From Burkholderiales bacterium (GTDB lineage: Bacteria; Pseudomonadota; Gammaproteobacteria; Burkholderiales; SG8-39): DNA of 13,350 nt. The DNA is taken from assembly GCA_025929745.1 (NCBI GenBank), contig JAICPQ010000041.1, positions 1 to 13,350 of the forward strand. The letters are read 5' to 3'. How positions within the stretch are numbered: the first letter of the stretch is position 1; every line of letters starts with the position of its first letter. A program made the position numbers and the translations under genes. This document shows, in pieces, positions 12,212 through 13,350 of the stretch. The notes beneath the pieces are model-generated. The model was not told the DNA's origin and made no database searches. It saw only the letters and a list, made by a program, of their open reading frames with translations.

Positions 12212-13350
12212 AACGCACGAACGTAGTCGTCATCATGTCCGACGAGCACGACCCGCGCTGGATGCGCTGCTCCGGGAACGCGCTCATGCACACCCCGAAC
12301 CTGGACCGCCTCGCGGCGCGCGGCCTGCGCTTCACCGACGCGTACACCACGTGCCCGATCTGCGTGCCGGCGCGCGCGGCGTTCGCGATCGGCAAGTACA
12401 TCCACGAGATCGGCTTCTGGGACAACGCCGACCCCTACGATGGCAGCGTGAAGAGCTGGCATCACCGCCTGCGCGAGAATGGCCATCGCGTGGTCTCGGT
12501 CGGCAAGCTCCATTTCCGCTCGACCGACGACGACAATGGCTTCTCCGAGTCGATCGTTCCGATGAACGTGTTCGAGCGCAAGGGCGACCTCTACGGCCTA
12601 TTGCGCGGCGACGACATGCCGACGCGCGCCGACGGCAAGAAGCTCGCCGGGCTCGCAGGACCCGGCGAATCCGAATACACCTGGTACGACCGCGAGATCG
12701 CCTCGCGCGCGCAGATCTGGCTGCGCGAGGAGGCAAACAAGTATCGCGACAAGCCTTGGGTGCTCTTCGTCTCATTCGTCGCGCCGCACTTCCCGCTCAC
12801 CGCGCCGCCGCACTGCTATTACCGCTATCCCTTTGATCGCATCCCGATGCCGAAGCTCTATCGGGAAAAGAATCTTCACCCCTGCGTGCGCGACCAGTCG
12901 GACAACACCGGCTACGACAAGTACTTCCAGGATGAGGCGGCGGTGAAGCGGGCGCGCGCTGGCTACTTGGGCCTTATCTCTTCCCTGGATGAGAACATCG
13001 GCCATGTTCTGGACACGTTGCAGGACTGCGGCTTCGCCGGAGACACCCGGGTCATCTACACCTCCGACCATGGCGACAACCTCGGTGCGCGCGGCCTGTG
13101 GGGCAAGCAGGTGCTGTACGAGGAGGCGGCCAAGGTGCCGATGATCGTCGCCGGCCCCGACATCCCGGCAGGCGTGCGCCGCGAGCCCGTAAGCCATGTC
13201 GACGTGTATCCGACCATCATGCAATGCGTGGGCGAGGACGCCCCGGAAGCTTCAGGCGTGTCGCTGCTCGACAAGATTCCGGAAAGGAACGTGCTCTCGG
13301 AGTACCACGCTTCTTCCTCGCGCGCGGGGGAGTACATGATCCGCCACGGG
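12208..13350 (+). CDS. Second sulfatase, partial (runs off the right edge)
   Basis: The visible 381 residues belong to a type I sulfatase of a different subfamily from the one at 9570, closer to choline-sulfatase-like proteins (YTTCPICVPAR, KYIHEIGFWDNADPYDG). Seen: the metal site MSDEHDPRW (Asp12), catalytic Cys52 in CVPAR, Lys100 and His102 in SVGKLHF, His194 in VAPHFP, the second metal site TSDHGDN (Asp287, His288) and Lys300 in ARGLWGK. The signature has Ala where most relatives have Ser, but keeps the Cys, Pro and Arg of CxPxR. It lacks a signal peptide and should be cytoplasmic. The GTG start at 12208 overlaps the enolase stop (GTGA). The C-terminal part is outside the window. Confidence 0.9.
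   Translation, partial: MKRTNVVVIMSDEHDPRWMRCSGNALMHTPNLDRLAARGLRFTDAYTTCPICVPARAAFAIGKYIHEIGFWDNADPYDGSVKSWHHRLRENGHRVVSVGKLHFRSTDDDNGFSESIVPMNVFERKGDLYGLLRGDDMPTRADGKKLAGLAGPGESEYTWYDREIASRAQIWLREEANKYRDKPWVLFVSFVAPHFPLTAPPHCYYRYPFDRIPMPKLYREKNLHPCVRDQSDNTGYDKYFQDEAAVKRARAGYLGLISSLDENIGHVLDTLQDCGFAGDTRVIYTSDHGDNLGARGLWGKQVLYEEAAKVPMIVAGPDIPAGVRREPVSHVDVYPTIMQCVGEDAPEASGVSLLDKIPERNVLSEYHASSSRAGEYMIRHG

Overview
The window is GC-rich DNA (about 65-70% GC in most genes) from what looks like a betaproteobacterium, probably a soil or freshwater member near Burkholderiales. The assignment rests on gene content: a Bug/TctC-type orphan solute-binding protein, two orphan ABC substrate-binding proteins of the PF04392 type, an SrkA kinase and an MlaF-type ATPase. 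It is an inference from family distribution, not from a marker gene. No rRNA, tRNA, CRISPR array, transposase or integrase is visible.

Left part, 1-1800. A small secreted protein of unknown function runs off the left edge on the minus strand. It is followed by three small minus-strand genes in DNA of visibly lower GC (about 47% at 901-1080): an STM3941-like membrane protein, a conserved hypothetical whose 5' part is in another frame, and a three-helix membrane protein. A decayed, internally deleted second copy of the left-edge gene lies at 1654-1797, so the low-GC block sits between an intact and a broken copy of the same gene.

Middle, 1800-8530. A PF04392 substrate-binding protein (plus strand) converges on an srkA-like kinase (minus strand). 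The kinase is divergent from an operon of an orphan MlaF-like ATPase, a DUF6781-like helical protein, a UbiB/ABC1-family kinase-like protein and, 18 nt later, a second PF04392 substrate-binding protein with a Tat/lipoprotein-type leader. The kinase and ATPase start codons are only 17 nt apart, and the gap contains overlapping -10-like hexamers on both strands. A strong hairpin separates this operon from a convergent msrB gene whose product has a Tat-type leader.

Right part, 8530-13350. A plus-strand operon starts with a strong Shine-Dalgarno site: Bug/TctC solute-binding protein, sulfatase, mandelate-racemase-type enolase, and a second sulfatase cut by the window edge. Each downstream gene starts inside the stop codon of the one before (GTGA, ATGA, GTGA). 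Neither sulfatase has a signal peptide. The simplest reading is import of a carboxylated, probably sulfated compound, cytoplasmic desulfation, and dehydration or epimerisation of the resulting sugar acid. This is the most interesting candidate system here; the substrate cannot be read from the sequence.
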